A DNA stretch of 34,943 nt from DAOUBA01 sp034432855 (GTDB lineage Bacteria > Chloroflexota > Anaerolineae > B4-G1), in the NCBI GenBank assembly GCA_034432855.1, contig DAOUBA010000027.1, forward strand, positions 1-34,943, given 5' to 3'. Under the pieces are notes generated by a model that had not been told where the DNA came from, did not search any database, and saw only the letters and a list, made by a program, of their open reading frames with translations. Position numbers and translations under genes: made by a program. Within the stretch, counting starts at the first letter, position 1; each line of letters opens with the position of its first letter. This document shows, piece after piece, positions 33,151 to 34,943 of this stretch.

Positions 33151-33524
33151 CACGCCCCTCCTACCCTACCGACAACCCATTCCGTGACCACGTTCCCTTT
33201 CACCAGGTGCTCCTCAATGATGCGTGGCACCATGGCCGGGGTCACATTACCGTAGGTGATACGCGGCTCGTCTCCCTGCTGGATGTCTACCAGTGGCTCT
33301 TTCGAGCACATGCCGATGCAGCCCACCGTAGTCACATGGGCGTTGATCCCACGCGCATCCAACTCGGCGAGGATCGCATGCATCACCTCGCGCGCTCCCG
33401 CCGCGATACCACAGGTGCCCATACCAACGGTGATGGTCACGCTGGTGTCGGTGCGCGCCTTGATATCCTTCTGCAACTGCTCACGCAATCGCTGCAAATC
33501 CTCAAGGCTCTTCAGTTTCGGCAT
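33150..33524 (-). CDS. Thioredoxin-like 2Fe-2S ferredoxin
   Basis: A 124-residue protein with GMGTCGIAAGA and VGCIGMCSKEPLV as 2Fe-2S ligands. It resembles the N-terminal region of the NuoF-GltD fusion and the free ferredoxin that accompanies HydABC-type complexes. It probably carries electrons near NuoE and NuoF. AGGAGGTGAAG precedes the ATG at 33522-33524. It is coupled to nuoF by a TGATG overlap. Confidence 0.9.
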   Translation of the reverse strand: MPKLKSLEDLQRLREQLQKDIKARTDTSVTITVGMGTCGIAAGAREVMHAILAELDARGINAHVTTVGCIGMCSKEPLVDIQQGDEPRITYGNVTPAMVPRIIEEHLVKGNVVTEWVVGRVGGA

Positions 33525-33534
33525 TCTTCACCTC

Positions 33535-34020
33535 CTATGTCGGCTTGAGCGCACAACTGCACGCCTCGATCACCTCGGGGACTCGATCGAGGGTCAGTTG
33601 CGGATGCAGCGTCTCGTTGACCACCACATAGGGCGCTTGCGCACAGGCCCCCATACAGGAGGTCGCCTCCAGCGAGAACGCCCCGTCAGGGGTGCTTTCG
33701 CCAGCCTTGATGCCCAGTTCCCGCTCGAACGCCTCCAGAGTGCGCGGGCCGCCGTGCACGTGACAGGCGGTGCCCAGGCAGACGCGGATGCAGAATTCGC
33801 CACGCGGCTTGAGGGTGAAACTGCGGTAAAAGGTCGCCAGGTGGTACACCTCCCCGAGGGGAATGCCCAGCCGTCTGGCCACGAGTTCCAATGCTGCACG
33901 CGGCAAGTAGTTATATTCCCGCTGGATCTCCTGAAGCACCGCCAGACTGAGAGCCCTGTCGGCGCCATAACTGTCAATGATCTCGTTCACCCGTTGATCC
34001 AATGTGCTCATTGACGTCAT
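33535..34020 (-). CDS. NuoE/HydC-like 2Fe-2S subunit (copy 2)
   Basis: A 161-residue NuoE-type protein. LAVLQEIQREYNYLPRAALE and LGEVYHLATFYRSF are the family hallmarks; ligands are CLGTACHVHGG and CMGACAQAPYV. Its start ATG (34018-34020) overlaps the HdrA-N stop as ATGA, which shows that HdrA-N really ends there. The second start codon, at residue 4, is also possible. It is divergent from the copy at 24258 and belongs to the hydrogenase block. Confidence 0.92.
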   Translation of the reverse strand: MTSMSTLDQRVNEIIDSYGADRALSLAVLQEIQREYNYLPRAALELVARRLGIPLGEVYHLATFYRSFTLKPRGEFCIRVCLGTACHVHGGPRTLEAFERELGIKAGESTPDGAFSLEATSCMGACAQAPYVVVNETLHPQLTLDRVPEVIEACSCALKPT

Positions 34021-34862
34021 CGCTCTCCGGGCCTCCTCTCCCCAATGCTCATCTCGCCCATCTTGATCAACTTGAGGCGTGGGATGCGGCGCGTGAGGCA
34101 CGCACTCCAGCAGAGGCCGCAGCCGGTGCACTTGCTCTCATCCACGTAGCGCGCCTTCTTGCGCACCTTGACCTTGAAATTGCCCACATAGCCCGAAACA
34201 TCCTCAATCTCGCTCCAGGTCAGCAACTGGATGTTGGGATGCCGACCGGCATCCATCATCTTGGGGCCGAGAATTCAGGTGCTACAGTCCAGAGTGGGGA
34301 AGGTCTTGTCCAATTGCGCCATGTGGCCGCCGATGGACGGCTCGCGCTCGACCAGGTAGACCGGGTAGCCGGCCTCGGCCATCGTCAGCGCGGCCTGGAT
34401 GCCGGCAATGCCGCCGCCGACGACGAGGGCAGCTTTGGTGACCGGCTCCTTGCGCGGCTCGAGCGCCTGCTGGTAGCCCACCCGCGCCACCGCTGCGGCG
34501 ACCAGCCGTTTGGCCTTGGCCGTGGCCGCTGCGCCGTCATGCACCACCCATGAGACGTGCTCGCGGATGTTGGCCATGGCAAAGTAGTAGGGGTTGAGCC
34601 CGGCCTCGGCCACGGCATTCTGGAAGGTGACCTCGTGCATGCGCGGGGTGCAGGAGGCCACCACCACCCGGTTGAGGCCCAGGTTGCGGATGTCCTCCTT
34701 GATCATCTCCTGGCCCGGTTCGGAGCACACGTACTTGTACTCGCGGGCCACCGCGACGTTGGGCAATCCCCTGGCGAACTTGACCACCTCGGCCACGTTC
34801 ACCGTAGCGGCGATGTTGACGCCGCATTCGCAAATGTAGACGCCAATTTTGGGTTGATCCAT
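34017..34862 (-). CDS. Selenocysteine N-terminal half of HdrA
   Basis: A 281-residue protein made by reading a TGA at 34275-34277 (codon 196) as selenocysteine. Residues 1-135 are the HdrA N-domain (YICECGVNIA, VVVASCTPRMHEVTF). Residues 140-195 contain the FAD motif VVGGGIAGIQAAL and FPTLDCST. The TGA then gives CST-U-ILGPKMMDAGRHPN; other HdrA proteins have Cys or Sec at this point, and methanococcal HdrA is a known selenoprotein. A ferredoxin site (CTGCGLCWSAC) follows and the protein ends, where full HdrA would go on for hundreds of residues. The rest is at 28445-30214. AGGAGGT precedes the ATG. Confidence 0.85.
34237..34277 (-). promoter_or_regulatory. SECIS hairpin for HdrA selenocysteine
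   Basis: After the TGA (34275-34277), perfect 7-base arms GGATGCC (34248-34254) and GGCATCC (34237-34243) enclose the loop GGTC (34244-34247). The loop starts 27 bases after TGA, within the spacing range reported for bacterial SECIS elements. The loop begins with G, as SelB requires. It resembles the fdhA SECIS but has a longer spacing. Confidence 0.78.
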
Positions 34863-34883
34863 AATGAACCTCCTCGCATCTGA

Positions 34884-34910
34884 CAGCAGCGGCCTGAAGC
34901 GCCGCTGCTG
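34884..34910. repeat. Hairpin upstream of HdrA-N
   Basis: Perfect 10-base arms CAGCAGCGGC (34884-34893) and GCCGCTGCTG (34901-34910) around a 7-base loop, about 20 bases upstream of the HdrA-N start. On the minus strand it would form in the leader RNA or at the end of a gene beyond the window. There is no T-run after it, so a classical terminator is unlikely. Confidence 0.55.
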
Positions 34911-34943
34911 GGCATTTCCCCCTCAGCGCCGCCGGTTTACGGC

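Noticed and set aside
34259..34277. HdrA-N as a nonsense pseudogene
   Set aside because: Codon position, motif context and the perfect GGTC-loop hairpin all fit selenocysteine, and the gene ends in a coupled overlap with the next gene.
34884..34910. Rho-independent terminator
   Set aside because: The stem is strong but no T-run follows on either strand.

Overview
The window is about 35 kb of GC-rich bacterial DNA carrying a long minus-strand run of H2/formate redox genes and most of the Ni-Fe hydrogenase maturation set. The gene families (HdrA-type flavoprotein modules, Mvh-type hydrogenase, NuoE/NuoF-like diaphorases, DUF4332, DUF3795, paired DinB/C39-like genes) and the many short degenerate repeats suggest an anaerobic Chloroflexota (Anaerolineae-like) bacterium. 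That taxonomic guess is inference. I saw no rRNA, tRNA or CRISPR array.

Layout, left to right. (1) 1-4543: a minus-strand operon of small soluble proteins: two C39/BtrH-like papain-fold paralogues, each followed by a DinB or ClbS four-helix-bundle protein, then DUF4332, two DUF3795 proteins and a gene cut by the left edge. (2) 4550-4901: no intact gene; a possible gene remnant and CACAGAG-type repeats. (3) 4902-7553: a jelly-roll protein, a pyridoxamine-phosphate-oxidase-like protein and hypE. (4) 7631-9528: a plus-strand Phd/YefM-type antitoxin and DNA methyltransferase, convergent with a PD-(D/E)XK endonuclease. This restriction-modification module sits between hypE and hypD. (5) 9541-13275: hypD, hypC, hypF, driven by a promoter placed for leaderless translation of hypF. 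(6) 13316-16960: a GH3 glycosidase with a perfect-consensus promoter, and an MFS transporter broken by one frameshift. (7) 17056-34862: hydrogenase maturation protease, mobA, selenocysteine formate dehydrogenase, a NuoF-GltD fusion, NuoE, Mvh large subunit, a four-helix-bundle gene, Mvh small subunit, MvhD, a NuoG/HdrA C-terminal hybrid, a three-gene toxin-antitoxin-like insert, a second NuoF, a 2Fe-2S ferredoxin, a second NuoE and a selenocysteine-containing N-terminal half of HdrA.

The strongest observations are two in-frame TGA codons that look like selenocysteine. Each is followed by a perfect hairpin with a GGTC(T) loop. One completes the formate dehydrogenase at the catalytic position, inside the CARL-U-HSS motif. 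The other lies in the C-S-T-U-ILGPKM motif of HdrA. Without recoding both genes would be misread as broken.

Taken together, region 7 could encode a soluble electron-bifurcating or -confurcating assembly. Formate (FdhA) and H2 (MvhAG via MvhD) would be linked through flavin modules (split HdrA, NuoF, NuoF-GltD) to NAD(P)H and ferredoxin. No HdrB or HdrC is present, so heterodisulfide is unlikely to be the acceptor. The split HdrA, the fused NuoF-GltD with a 5-residue gap in its NADH/FMN motif, and the repeats that run in frame through hyp, fdh and protease genes make this more than a standard hydrogenase locus.
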